Below, piece after piece: positions 19,171 through 28,606 of a stretch of 64,000 nucleotides of DNA. A program made the translations under genes and the position numbers. Origin of the DNA: Novacetimonas pomaceti (GTDB lineage: Bacteria > Pseudomonadota > Alphaproteobacteria > Acetobacterales > Acetobacteraceae); contig NZ_NOXG01000002.1 of assembly GCF_003207955.1 (NCBI RefSeq), forward strand, positions 248,001 to 312,000, in the 5' to 3' direction. Every line of letters starts with the position of its first letter. Position 1 is the first letter of the stretch. The notes under the pieces are model-generated. The model saw only the letters and a list, made by a program, of their open reading frames with translations, was not told where the DNA came from and searched no databases.

Positions 19171-19206
19171 CCCTGATAGTCGCAATCGGTATGAAACCGA
19201 CTGATC

Positions 19207-20622
19207 TTACTGAGCGTTGTCCACACCAGTATGCGTCTGCGGAGCAAACGTCCAGCCATGGCCGTAAGGCTGCGGCTGGAAGACAAGCCAGCCACTGCTG
19301 GTGGAGTTCCAGCCCGCGCTGGAGACCGGGGCCCCCGTATCGCGCAGCTTGGCCACATCGGCGGCGGAGACGGTGCCCTGCGCCTTGTTGCCCCAGCTGG
19401 TGCGGATGAAGTTGACGACATCCGCGATCTGCTGTGCCGACAGCGTCTTGCTGTAACCCGGCATCGCCACGGCGGACGGTGCCCAGTTGCTCGGCGGCAG
19501 GACGCCACCATGCGCGATCACGTTCACCAGCGAAGTCGGATCGTCGGTCACGACAACCGGGTTTCCAGCCAGCGGCGGGAACATGCGCGGCACGCCACCA
19601 CCATCGTTACGGTGACAGATGGCGCATTCCTTGACGTAGGTATCAGCACCCGGAATGTTCGCGAAATTGCCGGACGCCAGCGTGTTCGCCGTGGTCGCGT
19701 CATAGGTGTACGGGGCCTGTGACGGCGGCACCGGCGGCAGGCTCTTCAGGTATTTCGCGATGGCATGCAGGTCGTCATCGGTGAAGTACTGCGTGCTCCA
19801 CGCCACGACATCGCCCATTCCGCCAAAGACAGCCGAATGATCGATACGGCCGGACTTCAGGAAGAGGTAGATGTCGTCCTCGGACCAGCGTCCCAGACCC
19901 ACGTTCGGGTCGTTACGCAGGCTGGGGGCGACCCAGTTGTCGATGGGCGCGCCACCGGCCAGGAAGTCGGGACCACCCGAAGCATCCAAGGCCTTTTCCT
20001 GCATGGCAAAGCCACGCGGGGTATGACACGCACCGCAATGCCCGGCGCCCGTGACGAGATATTCACCCCGTGCGACCTCAGGATCCGTACCGGGAGCCGG
20101 CGTGAAATCCTTGGGCGAGGGAGAGAACATCATGCGCCAGATCGACAGCGGCCAGCGCATGGACATCGGCCACGAAATCTCGGGCTGCTTGTCCGGCTGC
20201 GCCACCGGCTGCACGCCATGCATGAAATATGCATACAGGGCGCGGGTATCTTCCTTCGTCATGCGGGAGAAGGAAGGATAGGGCATCGCCGGATACAGCG
20301 TGGAACCATCCTTGCGGATGCCATGACGAACGGCTTCGTCAAATTCCTCGTAAGTATAGCGGCCGATACCGTACGTCGGATCGGGGGTAATGTTCGTCGA
20401 GTAGATTGTCCCGATCGGGCTCTTGATTTCGAGCCCGCCGGCATATGCCGTTCCATGCAGGGCCGTATGACATGCCACGCAGTCACCCAGCCTTGCGACA
20501 TATGCCCCTTTCTGGACCAGCTCGGCATCGGGCGTCTGCGCCAATGCTGTGCCAGCCAGCAGACTAAGCGCTGCCGCGCCGAAAGTCACCTTAAGCCTGT
20601 TGATCATTATGTTCACCATCAT
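19207..20622 (-). CDS. adhB: Alcohol dehydrogenase cytochrome c subunit (subunit II)
   Basis: 471 residues with a cleavable signal peptide ending ALA|QTPDAEL. Three CXXCH sites (CVACH, CGACH, CAICH) give a tri-haem c-type cytochrome, which passes electrons from the quinoprotein subunit AdhA to membrane ubiquinone on the periplasmic side. Length and haem spacing match subunit II of acetic acid bacterial ADH. It lies 36 nt downstream of adhA. A separate subunit III gene (adhS) is not in the window. An in-frame ATG pair near the start leaves the exact initiation a few codons uncertain. Confidence 0.96.
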   Translation of the reverse strand: MMVNIMINRLKVTFGAAALSLLAGTALAQTPDAELVQKGAYVARLGDCVACHTALHGTAYAGGLEIKSPIGTIYSTNITPDPTYGIGRYTYEEFDEAVRHGIRKDGSTLYPAMPYPSFSRMTKEDTRALYAYFMHGVQPVAQPDKQPEISWPMSMRWPLSIWRMMFSPSPKDFTPAPGTDPEVARGEYLVTGAGHCGACHTPRGFAMQEKALDASGGPDFLAGGAPIDNWVAPSLRNDPNVGLGRWSEDDIYLFLKSGRIDHSAVFGGMGDVVAWSTQYFTDDDLHAIAKYLKSLPPVPPSQAPYTYDATTANTLASGNFANIPGADTYVKECAICHRNDGGGVPRMFPPLAGNPVVVTDDPTSLVNVIAHGGVLPPSNWAPSAVAMPGYSKTLSAQQIADVVNFIRTSWGNKAQGTVSAADVAKLRDTGAPVSSAGWNSTSSGWLVFQPQPYGHGWTFAPQTHTGVDNAQ

Positions 20623-20658
20623 GCGTCGCGTTGATGCGAAAAATTGAAAAAAACGGGA

Positions 20659-22881
20659 TTACGGCAGCTGCTCGGGGATACCGGCTGCGTTTTTCCGCGC
20701 ATCAACTTCCCGCTGGTAGGTTTCGTTCGCACGCTTGATCAGGTACTGGCGAATATCCTCGATCTCGTTCGGGTTCATGTTGCCGTCGAAGCGATCCATG
20801 CCGTAGGCGGTAAGGGCACCGCGGCCAACAACGTTATAGAACGCGTCGCTGTGGCGGATCGAACCGGACCAACGCAGATCAGGCAGCACGCCAGCGCCTT
20901 CGGCATTATCGCCGTGACAGGCCGCGCAATAGGTCTGGAACTGGAAGTATCCGTTATCGGTGCGGCTTGCATCGAACTTTTCAGGCGGCTTCACCGGCAG
21001 GAAGCCCTGGTCGTTCTGCTTGGGCATCGGACCGGCCTTGCCGTCGAGCGAGAAGGCAATCACGTGGGAGTGGTTGACCGTCCAGCCACTGGTGCGCGCG
21101 AGGCCACCGAGGAAGAACGGATAGATGCCGCCCCAGCCCACTTCCACCGCGACATACTGCTTGCCATGGGCAAGGTAGGTCACAGGCGGTGCGATGATGC
21201 CGCTGTCAGCCGTAAAGTGGAACAGGTCGGAACCGTTGGTGGCATCATAGGCGTGGAATTCACCGTTCGCCAGACCCTGGAACAGCAGGTCGCCGCCTGT
21301 TGCCAGGATACCGCCGTTCCACGGACCCTTGTGGTCGACGCGCCATGCTTCGGCCTGCTTCTGCGGATCCCATGCCAGGAGGTAGCCCTTCAGGTCCTTG
21401 ACGAAGGCAGCCTTCGCTTCGGGGGAGTCGGGGATACCGACCTTGTTCATGTCAAGACCAAGGTTCCAGCTGTCGGGATGCGGCAGGAAGCCACCCTTCT
21501 GGTTCGTGTACAGGAACGGAACCTGCTGCGCCGGGATATAGACCAGGCCCGTCTTGGGGCTGAAGGCCATGGCGGCGAAGTTGTGTCCACCCAGATCGCC
21601 CGGGATGCCGTACCATTCCTTGCCCGTAAGCGTGTACAGCGCGTCGGGGTTGTAGATGGGGCGACCCGTCTTCGGATCGAGGCCGCTGGCCCAGTTCACA
21701 TAGACGTAGTTCTTGCCCGAAATGAACTCACCGGTCTTGGCGTCGATGATGTAGAAGAAGCCATTCTTCGGCGCGTGAACGATGACGTGGCGGGTTTCAC
21801 CATTGATCGGCAGGTCAAGCGTCATGATCTGCTGGACCGAGGTGAAGTCCCACTGGTCCATCGGCGTTTCCTGGAAATGCCAGACGTATTCGCCGGTTTC
21901 AGGCTTCAGCGCGACGATGCTGCCCAGGAACAGGTTGTCGCCCTTGCCTTCGGAACGGTACTTGTAGTTCCACGGAGAGCCGTTACCCACGCCAAGGTAG
22001 ACCAGGTCGGTCACGGGGTCATAGACAAGCGAATCCCACACGGTGCCGCCGCCACCCTGACGGGTCCAGGCGCCGGTCGGGCTCCAGGTCTGATAGGCCT
22101 TGTTCATCAGCACGCTGTCGGATGCTGCGTGATCGGGCTCGTTCTTGGGGTTGGGAACCGTGAAGAAGCGCCAGTCGACCTTGCCGGTTTCCGCGTCAAA
22201 CGCGGTGACAAAGCCACGGGCACCGAATTCGGAACCACCGTTACCGATGATCACGCGGCCCTTGGCGATGCGCGGGGCGCCATCAACCGTATAGGAACGC
22301 TGCTTGCCGAGTTCGGCATCGGGGGGAATGGTGTTCACGCTCCAGACCAGCTTGCCGGTCTTGGCGTCCAGGGCGATCAGGCGACCGTCGAACGTGCCGA
22401 AATAGACCTTGCCATTCCAGTACGCCGCACCGCGGTTGGCGGTATCGCAGCAGCCCTTGTCCGCGATGTTGCCGGGCACGCGCGGGTCATACGACCACAG
22501 CAGCTTGCCGGTGGCGGCATCGATGGCCTTCATCATGCTCCAGTTGGTGGTGGCATACATGACGCCATCAACAACCAGCGGCGTGCCTTCCTGGCCACGG
22601 TTGGTATCGAGATCCAGATACCATGCCAGCTTGAGGTTTCCGACATTGGAACGGTTGATCTGATCCAGCGGGCTGTAGCGCTGTTCAGAATACGTGCGAC
22701 CATAGGTCATCCAGTTCTCGGGATGGTCATCCGCGTGGATGATCGCTTCCCCGGTCTGGCCCTGACCCTCATCAGCGGAAAATGCCATGTTGGCGTAACC
22801 GGAGACGAGAGCCGCACATATCGTTCCGGCTGTAAGCGTTCTGCTCAGAGAACGTCTTTTTCCGAAAACGGCAGAAATCAT
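20659..22881 (-). CDS. adhA: PQQ-dependent quinohaemoprotein alcohol dehydrogenase large subunit
   Basis: 740 residues from the ATG at 22881 (MISAVFGKRRSLSR), which gives an export signal; an upstream in-frame extension lacks one. Beta-propeller tryptophan-docking repeats such as DAATGKLLW and DAKTGKLVW, the adjacent-cysteine disulphide in ADKGCCDTANRG, and a C-terminal cytochrome domain with CAACH show a PQQ plus haem c enzyme. It oxidises ethanol to acetaldehyde in the periplasm, the first step of vinegar formation. The sequence is very close to my memory of Komagataeibacter AdhA. First gene of the adhAB operon. Confidence 0.97.
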   Translation of the reverse strand: MISAVFGKRRSLSRTLTAGTICAALVSGYANMAFSADEGQGQTGEAIIHADDHPENWMTYGRTYSEQRYSPLDQINRSNVGNLKLAWYLDLDTNRGQEGTPLVVDGVMYATTNWSMMKAIDAATGKLLWSYDPRVPGNIADKGCCDTANRGAAYWNGKVYFGTFDGRLIALDAKTGKLVWSVNTIPPDAELGKQRSYTVDGAPRIAKGRVIIGNGGSEFGARGFVTAFDAETGKVDWRFFTVPNPKNEPDHAASDSVLMNKAYQTWSPTGAWTRQGGGGTVWDSLVYDPVTDLVYLGVGNGSPWNYKYRSEGKGDNLFLGSIVALKPETGEYVWHFQETPMDQWDFTSVQQIMTLDLPINGETRHVIVHAPKNGFFYIIDAKTGEFISGKNYVYVNWASGLDPKTGRPIYNPDALYTLTGKEWYGIPGDLGGHNFAAMAFSPKTGLVYIPAQQVPFLYTNQKGGFLPHPDSWNLGLDMNKVGIPDSPEAKAAFVKDLKGYLLAWDPQKQAEAWRVDHKGPWNGGILATGGDLLFQGLANGEFHAYDATNGSDLFHFTADSGIIAPPVTYLAHGKQYVAVEVGWGGIYPFFLGGLARTSGWTVNHSHVIAFSLDGKAGPMPKQNDQGFLPVKPPEKFDASRTDNGYFQFQTYCAACHGDNAEGAGVLPDLRWSGSIRHSDAFYNVVGRGALTAYGMDRFDGNMNPNEIEDIRQYLIKRANETYQREVDARKNAAGIPEQLP

Positions 22882-23365
22882 ATGTGATGTCCTCAGAAAA
22901 CTAACGGTTTCGAATTCGGGACGCCGCCGCTGCAACTTTCCGCCGGGGCGGGTCTTTCATTTCCAGCGCAGGGGCGGAGCCACAAATCCGACCCCAGTCA
23001 CTACACCTGCCCAAGAGATTGAAAAACCGGCCTTCGATAGGGAGAATTAAGCAGGTAGTCCGTTTCATCCGAACATACTGTCGGGATTACATACGTCTTC
23101 TGACATTTTAGTGTTTGAGTTCACTAAATTGTGAACAAGGTGTCCGATAAGCAATGAATGCTCTTAGATGAACCTCGTGTAATCTTTTGAAATGTATTTG
23201 TTTTTAAAGGATATTTTAGAAGTTGGAGCGCGTGCGCATATCGCAAGATGACAACTTTGTATGCCACTTTTGCATTTCATATATCCGCAAAAGGGATGGA
23301 TCGGATCGGTCGAAGGGCAAATTGTTTCGAAACTGATGCAGGTTTCGCGTCATGGACTCTTTGCA
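22882..23365 (-). promoter_or_regulatory. adhAB upstream region with overlapping dyads
   Basis: This 484-nt non-coding stretch has lower G+C than the genes around it. Two overlapping inverted repeats stand out at 23107-23136: TTTAGTG-N8-CACTAAA and GTTCAC-TAAATT-GTGAAC, which share one half site. They lie 226-255 nt before the adhA start and are candidate regulator sites. I could not assign a convincing -35/-10 pair. No gene is seen. Confidence 0.45.
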
Positions 23366-23905
23366 TCACGGACTCAGGGAATAATCCTCCAGCACCTCAT
23401 AGGTCGGTGCCTCTTTTCCCCGCAGTGAACTGTACAGGGAAAAGTTCCTGATCCGCGTGGGGGAACTGTTGAAAGGCGCCTGTCGTTGCAGCCAGGACGC
23501 CAGTCGCGACGGGTCGGGGTGGGCAATGGTGCCAAGCGTGATGTGCGGCACGAACCGCCTGCGACGTTCCGCCAGCCCCGCGCGCCGCATCGCGGTATCG
23601 ATCTTGCGCTGGAGATGGAGGAGGGAGTCGTTGCGCGCGACTCCCATCCACAGCACCGCCGGCGATGCCGGTCGCTCGAACAGGCCCGGCGCATCGGGGA
23701 ACAGGTCGAATGCGGGGGCGTGGATGGTCGATAGCGCGTAATGGATATCTTCCATCAGGTGCCGGTCGGTGACCTCCCCGATGAAGCGCAGGGTGAGGTG
23801 ATAGGTTTCGGGCGGCATCCAGTTCACCTCGGACAGGCTGCCCCGCAGCCCGTTCAGCAGTTCCGAAAGCGGATGGGGAATGCCAAGGGCAATGAAGAGT
23901 CTCAT
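23366..23905 (-). CDS. thpR: RNA 2',3'-cyclic phosphodiesterase (2'-5' RNA ligase family)
   Basis: 179 residues, the usual LigT/ThpR length. The two HxTx catalytic motifs are present as YHLTLRF (about residue 35) and PHITLGT (about 120). The family opens 2',3'-cyclic phosphates to 2'-phosphates in vitro; physiological role is unclear. It starts with MRLFIALGIP, typical of the family. Single gene, divergent from the Bax-inhibitor-1 gene and upstream of the adhAB control region on the same strand. Confidence 0.93.
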   Translation of the reverse strand: MRLFIALGIPHPLSELLNGLRGSLSEVNWMPPETYHLTLRFIGEVTDRHLMEDIHYALSTIHAPAFDLFPDAPGLFERPASPAVLWMGVARNDSLLHLQRKIDTAMRRAGLAERRRRFVPHITLGTIAHPDPSRLASWLQRQAPFNSSPTRIRNFSLYSSLRGKEAPTYEVLEDYSLSP

Positions 23906-24183
23906 CAGGCAGACCAGTCAGGTTGATTGGAGGGAAGATGCGCCACAAAGGGGACATGCCGCATGACCGTTTTGTCCCGGAAAGCGGATAATGCCATTGC
24001 TGTACTATATAGTAGTATAGGCATCTATGACGCCGTTGCGTTTGTGGGGTAGTGTCCCCTGGTAACAGGCTTGTCTTGCCATCTTTTAATGTGTTGGCCA
24101 CGCGGACGTTCTTGAAGCCTCTATAGGATGCCCCAACATTCAGGGATGACACGTTCGCATGACGTGGATGAAGGAAACTTGAA

Positions 24184-24963
24184 ATGGCTTTTGGCCCGGA
24201 TTCGCGAACTTTTGCCCGCCCTGCGGCAAATGGCGCCGTCGGCTCCATCGATATGGGGCTGCGCACCTATATGTTGCGCGTTTACAACTGGATGACCTCT
24301 GGGTTGGTGCTGACGGGACTCGTCGCCTATCTCATCGCCCATAACGCCGCCCTTCAGTCCCTGTTCTACCAGATCGTAAATACCCCGGCGGGTGCGGCGA
24401 TCCGGCCGACGGGGCTGGGGATGCTGGCAATGATTGCCCCGCTTGGATTCGTCCTGGTGATGTCGTTTGGCGTCAATCGACTGTCGCTTCAGGCGGTGCA
24501 GGGACTGTTCTGGCTGTTCTGTGGCGTCATGGGATGCAGCCTGGCGAACATCTTCCTGGTCTTTACCGGCGTTTCGGTGGCGCGCGTGTTCTTCATAACC
24601 GCGGCCACATTCGCGGCGATGTCCATATGGGGTTACACCACGCGTGCTGATCTGACCCGTTTCGGCTCGTTCCTGATCATGGGGCTTTTCGGTCTGGTGA
24701 TCGCCGGAGTCGTCAATATCTTCATGCAGAGCCCGGCTGTCTATTTCATCTACAGCGTGGTGGGGCTGGCGCTGTTCATCGGCCTGACGATGTTCGATAC
24801 GCAGCGGATCAAGCTGACCTATCAGCAGGTCGCGGCGTATGAGGGGCCGGACATGGCGGCGCGGCGTGCGGTTTACGATGCGCTGGACCTCTATCTGAAC
24901 TTCATCAACCTGTTCCAGTTCATGCTGCAGTTCATGGGTGTGCGGAACAACAACAACGACTGA
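24184..24963 (+). CDS. Bax inhibitor-1/YccA family membrane protein
   Basis: 259 residues with seven hydrophobic segments, preceded by GAAGGAAACTTGAA. The N-terminal GLRTYMLRVYNWMTSGL and the C-terminal DTQRIKLTYQQ and ALDLYLNFINLFQ are family signatures. Bacterial homologues include pH-sensitive calcium leak channels (BsYetJ) and FtsH partners (YccA). No neighbour suggests a specific role. A 12-bp palindrome TACTATATAGTA lies at 24003-24014 in the upstream region. Confidence 0.94.
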   Translation: MAFGPDSRTFARPAANGAVGSIDMGLRTYMLRVYNWMTSGLVLTGLVAYLIAHNAALQSLFYQIVNTPAGAAIRPTGLGMLAMIAPLGFVLVMSFGVNRLSLQAVQGLFWLFCGVMGCSLANIFLVFTGVSVARVFFITAATFAAMSIWGYTTRADLTRFGSFLIMGLFGLVIAGVVNIFMQSPAVYFIYSVVGLALFIGLTMFDTQRIKLTYQQVAAYEGPDMAARRAVYDALDLYLNFINLFQFMLQFMGVRNNNND

Positions 24964-25032
24964 TCAAGCCCTCTCCCGGCATTGTCGCCTGATGCCGGAA
25001 TGACACGCAGGACAGAGACTCAGCCAAATCAG

Positions 25033-25059
25033 CCCGCCACGCATGTGGCGGGTTTTTTT
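25033..25059 (+). terminator. Rho-independent terminator of the Bax-inhibitor-1 gene
   Basis: CCCGCCAC, loop GCAT, GTGGCGGG, then seven T. The stem resembles that of the terminator at 1214-1244. Confidence 0.92.
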
Positions 25060-25679
25060 GTATCGTCCCCACATCACAACGAAGCCATGAACAGGAATGG
25101 AACATTTTGGGGCATATCAGAACAAACGGCGCCTGAAATAAGACTTATTCATTATGAGAAACAGTCTGTTGACGAGAGTGTGATGCATGCGACGAAGAGT
25201 TAGTGCATTGTTTTAGAAAGATAAAAAATCGTAAGCAGGCTTCATTGAAATCTATTGAAATATTATGTGAAGACTTGCTTATAGTGGGGTTCAGGTCGGA
25301 TAACCCTTGAATAGAGAAAACATGTGAAAGGGATACGGCACGAAAAAGGTACGCTTCAAGACACAGGACGGCATCGCGATTACCGGTCCGATCTGCCCTG
25401 ACAGAAAACAGGATTGATATCTGATGGGCTGGATTGATCGAAATCATGGTCAGCCGGTCGGCAACCAACTCATGACAGATGCAAACCGAAAAAAACCATT
25501 ATGTTTGATTTTCGGGAGTTGACGAAGGCGCGATGTCGCTGTTGTGGGACGTTGTTGCCTGCACGAACGCAGATGCAGGGCCCGTGGCGTGCGTATAACG
25601 TGACCGTTGTTGTTAGTGCCCGTGGATGAAGCGAGGATGTGAGCGAAATAGGGTGATGTCGAAACCAACGAGGCGTGAG
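25060..25679 (+). promoter_or_regulatory. Long AT-rich region upstream of the ubiquinol oxidase operon
   Basis: About 620 nt without a credible gene, noticeably AT-richer than its surroundings. It contains short direct repeats (ATTGAAATCT and ATTGAAATAT near 25242-25262) and several TTGAC hexamers (25158, 25518), but no confident full promoter. It presumably holds the cyo control region; the length is unusual for this window. Confidence 0.35.
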
Positions 25680-26606
25680 ATGAAGAAAAAAATCTTGCCA
25701 AGATTATCGAAATTAATGTGCTTGTCCTCCGCAGCCCTCTTGGCAGGATGCGATTGGGATACGCTGAACCCCAAAGGTGTGATCGGGGCACAGGAAAAAA
25801 GCCTGATCCTGACCTCCACCTATGCGATGCTGCTGGTTGTCATTCCGGTATGTATCCTGACCCTGGTGTTTGCCTGGCATTACCGTCAGTCCAACACCTC
25901 GGCGGAATATCTGCCGAAATGGTCGCATTCCAACAAGATCGAGGTGATTATCTGGGCCGTGCCCAGCCTGATCATCCTGTTCCTGGCTGTGCTGACCTAC
26001 CAGACCTGCCATTCGCTTGACCCGTACAAGCCGCTTGAGGCCGAAGCGAACGTCAAGCCGATCCATGTCGAGGTCGTGGCGCTGGACTGGAAGTGGCTCT
26101 TTATCTATCCGGATGAAGGAATTGCCACCGTCAACCAGATGGCGATGCCGGTGAATACGCCGGTTGATTTCCGGATCACCTCTGATTCCGTGATGAACTC
26201 GTTCTTCATTCCCCAGCTTGGCACGATGATTTACGCCATGGCAGGCATGCAGACGCAGCTTCACCTGATCGCAAATGAGGCTGGTGATTTCCAGGGTGAA
26301 TCCTCTAACTTTAGTGGCCGTGGCTTCTCCGACATGCGCTTCCGTGCCCTGGCAATGCCGGCGGACCAGTACAGCGCGTGGGTGGAAAAGGTGAAGGCTT
26401 CGTCCGAGCAGCTGGACAGCGCAAGCTATCCCAAGCTTGCTGCGCCGAGCGAGGCGAACCCGGTCGAGTACTTCTCGCATGTCGATGCGACTCTGTTTGA
26501 CGATATCGTTGCCAAGTACAACAACGGCATGGTCATGGATAAGAGCACCGGCAAAATGCTGCACATGCAGCAGTCCGCAATGTCCGACATGAATATGAAG
26601 GAATAG
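25680..26606 (+). CDS. cyoA: Cytochrome bo3/ba3 ubiquinol oxidase subunit II
   Basis: 308 residues from the ATG at 25680, which places the lipobox LLAGC at about residue 23 with a classic KKK n-region; starts at 25626 and 25656 would lengthen the signal. Two membrane helices precede a periplasmic cupredoxin domain that carries VVALDWKWLFIYPDEGIA. It lacks the Cu-A ligand cluster of cytochrome c oxidases, as expected for a quinol oxidase. It is called cyaB in Acetobacter. First gene of cyoABCD, with 5 nt to the next. Confidence 0.94.
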   Translation: MKKKILPRLSKLMCLSSAALLAGCDWDTLNPKGVIGAQEKSLILTSTYAMLLVVIPVCILTLVFAWHYRQSNTSAEYLPKWSHSNKIEVIIWAVPSLIILFLAVLTYQTCHSLDPYKPLEAEANVKPIHVEVVALDWKWLFIYPDEGIATVNQMAMPVNTPVDFRITSDSVMNSFFIPQLGTMIYAMAGMQTQLHLIANEAGDFQGESSNFSGRGFSDMRFRALAMPADQYSAWVEKVKASSEQLDSASYPKLAAPSEANPVEYFSHVDATLFDDIVAKYNNGMVMDKSTGKMLHMQQSAMSDMNMKE

Positions 26607-26611
26607 GACAG

Positions 26612-28606
26612 ATGTTAGGAAAATTAACCTGGTCGGCCATTCCTATCGATGTGCCGATTCTTGTTGGAACCTTTATCGGTGCCGCGATCGCGGGGCTGGC
26701 TGTTCTGGGGCTGATTACCTATTACGGCAAATGGGGTTACCTGTGGCGTGAGTGGCTGACCTCGGTCGATCACAAGCGCATTGGCGTCATGTATATCGTG
26801 GTCGCGCTCGTTGCGCTGTTCCGTGGTTTCGCCGACGCCATCATGATGCGTTCGCAGCTTGCGCTGGCCTATGCCGGGAACCCCGGTTACCTGCCGCCGC
26901 ATCACTATGACCAGATCTTCTCCGCCCATGGCACGATCATGATCTTCTTCATGGCCATGGCGTTCATGCAGGGTCTGATGAACATCGTGGTGCCGCTGCA
27001 GATCGGTGCGCGCGACGTTGCCTTCCCCTTCGTGAACACGCTGAGCTTCTGGATGACGACCATCAGCTTCCTGCTGGTCAACGTCTCCCTGTTCATCGGT
27101 GAGTTCTCGCAGTGCGGCTGGCTGGCGTATCCGCCCCTGTCCGAACAGCAGTTCAGCCCTGGCGTCGGCGTCGACTACTACATCTGGGCGGTTCAGCTGT
27201 CTGGTGTCGGCACGCTGCTGACGGGTGTGAACTTCTTCACGACCATCGTGAAGATGCGTGCGCCTGGCATGGACTACATGCGGATGCCGGTGTTCACCTG
27301 GACCATCTTCTGCACGACCGTGCTGATCATGGTGGCCTTCCCGATCCTGACCGTTGCGATGGGTCTGCTGGGTCTTGACCGTTACCTGGGCATGCACTTC
27401 TTCACCAATGACGGCGGCGGCAACCAGATGCTCTATCTGAGCGTGATCTGGGGCTGGGGCCATCCCGAAGTGTACATCCTGGTTCTGCCTGCTTTCGGTG
27501 CCTTCTCCGAAATCACCCAGACCTTCTCCCGCAAGCCGCTGTTCGGCTACAAGACGATGGTTTACGCCACGGCGTCCATCATGGTCCTGTCGCTGGTCGT
27601 GTGGGTTCACCACTTCTTCACCATGGGTGCCGGCCCGAACGTCAACGCGTTCTTTGGCATCATGACCATGATCATCGCGGTCCCGACGGGCGTGAAGATC
27701 TTCAACTGGCTGTTCACCATGTATAAGGGCCGCGTCGAATTCCACGCGACCATGTACTGGGTCATCGGCTTCATGATCACCTTCTCCATCGGTGGCATGA
27801 CCGGCGTTATGCTTGCGATCCCGGCTTCGGACTTCGTGCTGCATAACAGTCTCTTCGTTATCGCCCACTTCCATAACGTGATTATCGGTGGCGTGTACTT
27901 CGGTTACGTCGCGGCCATGAACTTCTGGTTCCCCAAGTCCTTCGGCTTCAAGCTGAACGAAGCGTGGGGCAAGCGGGCGTTCTGGTTCTGGTTCGTTGGC
28001 TTCTACTTCGCGTTCATGCCGCTGTATGTCCTTGGCTTCGAGGGCATGACCCGTCGTATGAACCACTACGACAATCCCGCATGGCACCCCTGGCTGCTGA
28101 TCGCGGAATTCGGTGCGGTCCTGATCGCCCTGGGTATCGTGTGCCAGCTGACGCAGCTGTATGTTTCGATCCGTGATCGCAACCTGGCTGAAAACCGTGA
28201 CATGACGGGTGATCCCTGGAATGCGCGCACGCTGGAATGGTCCACGTCTTCGCCTCCGCCGTTCTACAACTTCGCTATCCTGCCGGTTGTTCATGAACTG
28301 GATGCGTTTGCCCACGATAAGGAAGCCGGTATCGACACGCGCAATGCGGGTGGTGATTACCAGCCGATCCATATGCCGAAGAACACGGCCTGTGGTTTCC
28401 TGATCGGTGCGTTCAGCTTCATCCTTGGCTTTGCCGCTGTGTGGTGGATCTGGTGGCTGGCAGCTGTTGGTCTGATTGGCGTCATCGCGACGGTGATCGC
28501 ACGTTCGTCCGACAACGATGTCGACTACTATGTGCCGGTTTCCGAGGTTGTCCGCATTGAAAACGAGCACACCCACAACCTTATGGCAGCACAGGCAGCA
28601 GAATAA
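26612..28606 (+). CDS. cyoB: Cytochrome bo3/ba3 ubiquinol oxidase subunit I
   Basis: 664 residues, about 15 membrane helices, the proton-pumping catalytic subunit. Haem and copper ligands are visible: HGTIMIF (low-spin haem), WGWGHPEVYI (Cu-B His cross-linked to Tyr), WVHHFFTMG (two Cu-B His) and HFHNVIIGG (high-spin and low-spin haem His). It oxidises ubiquinol and reduces O2. Whether haem O or haem A is bound (bo3 or ba3/a1) cannot be told from sequence. The stop overlaps the cyoC start by 1 nt. Confidence 0.97.
   Translation: MLGKLTWSAIPIDVPILVGTFIGAAIAGLAVLGLITYYGKWGYLWREWLTSVDHKRIGVMYIVVALVALFRGFADAIMMRSQLALAYAGNPGYLPPHHYDQIFSAHGTIMIFFMAMAFMQGLMNIVVPLQIGARDVAFPFVNTLSFWMTTISFLLVNVSLFIGEFSQCGWLAYPPLSEQQFSPGVGVDYYIWAVQLSGVGTLLTGVNFFTTIVKMRAPGMDYMRMPVFTWTIFCTTVLIMVAFPILTVAMGLLGLDRYLGMHFFTNDGGGNQMLYLSVIWGWGHPEVYILVLPAFGAFSEITQTFSRKPLFGYKTMVYATASIMVLSLVVWVHHFFTMGAGPNVNAFFGIMTMIIAVPTGVKIFNWLFTMYKGRVEFHATMYWVIGFMITFSIGGMTGVMLAIPASDFVLHNSLFVIAHFHNVIIGGVYFGYVAAMNFWFPKSFGFKLNEAWGKRAFWFWFVGFYFAFMPLYVLGFEGMTRRMNHYDNPAWHPWLLIAEFGAVLIALGIVCQLTQLYVSIRDRNLAENRDMTGDPWNARTLEWSTSSPPPFYNFAILPVVHELDAFAHDKEAGIDTRNAGGDYQPIHMPKNTACGFLIGAFSFILGFAAVWWIWWLAAVGLIGVIATVIARSSDNDVDYYVPVSEVVRIENEHTHNLMAAQAAE

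Noticed and set aside
20644..22887. Plus-strand open frame of nearly 750 codons opposite adhA
   Set aside because: Antisense of a recognised quinoprotein gene; no ribosome site or family resemblance.
25145..25468. 107-codon minus-strand open frame in the cyo upstream region
   Set aside because: No recognisable domain and no convincing ribosome site; AT-rich non-coding DNA is more likely.
26624..28576. 650-codon minus-strand open frame opposite cyoB
   Set aside because: Antisense of the oxidase subunit; translation is charged low-complexity sequence without motifs.
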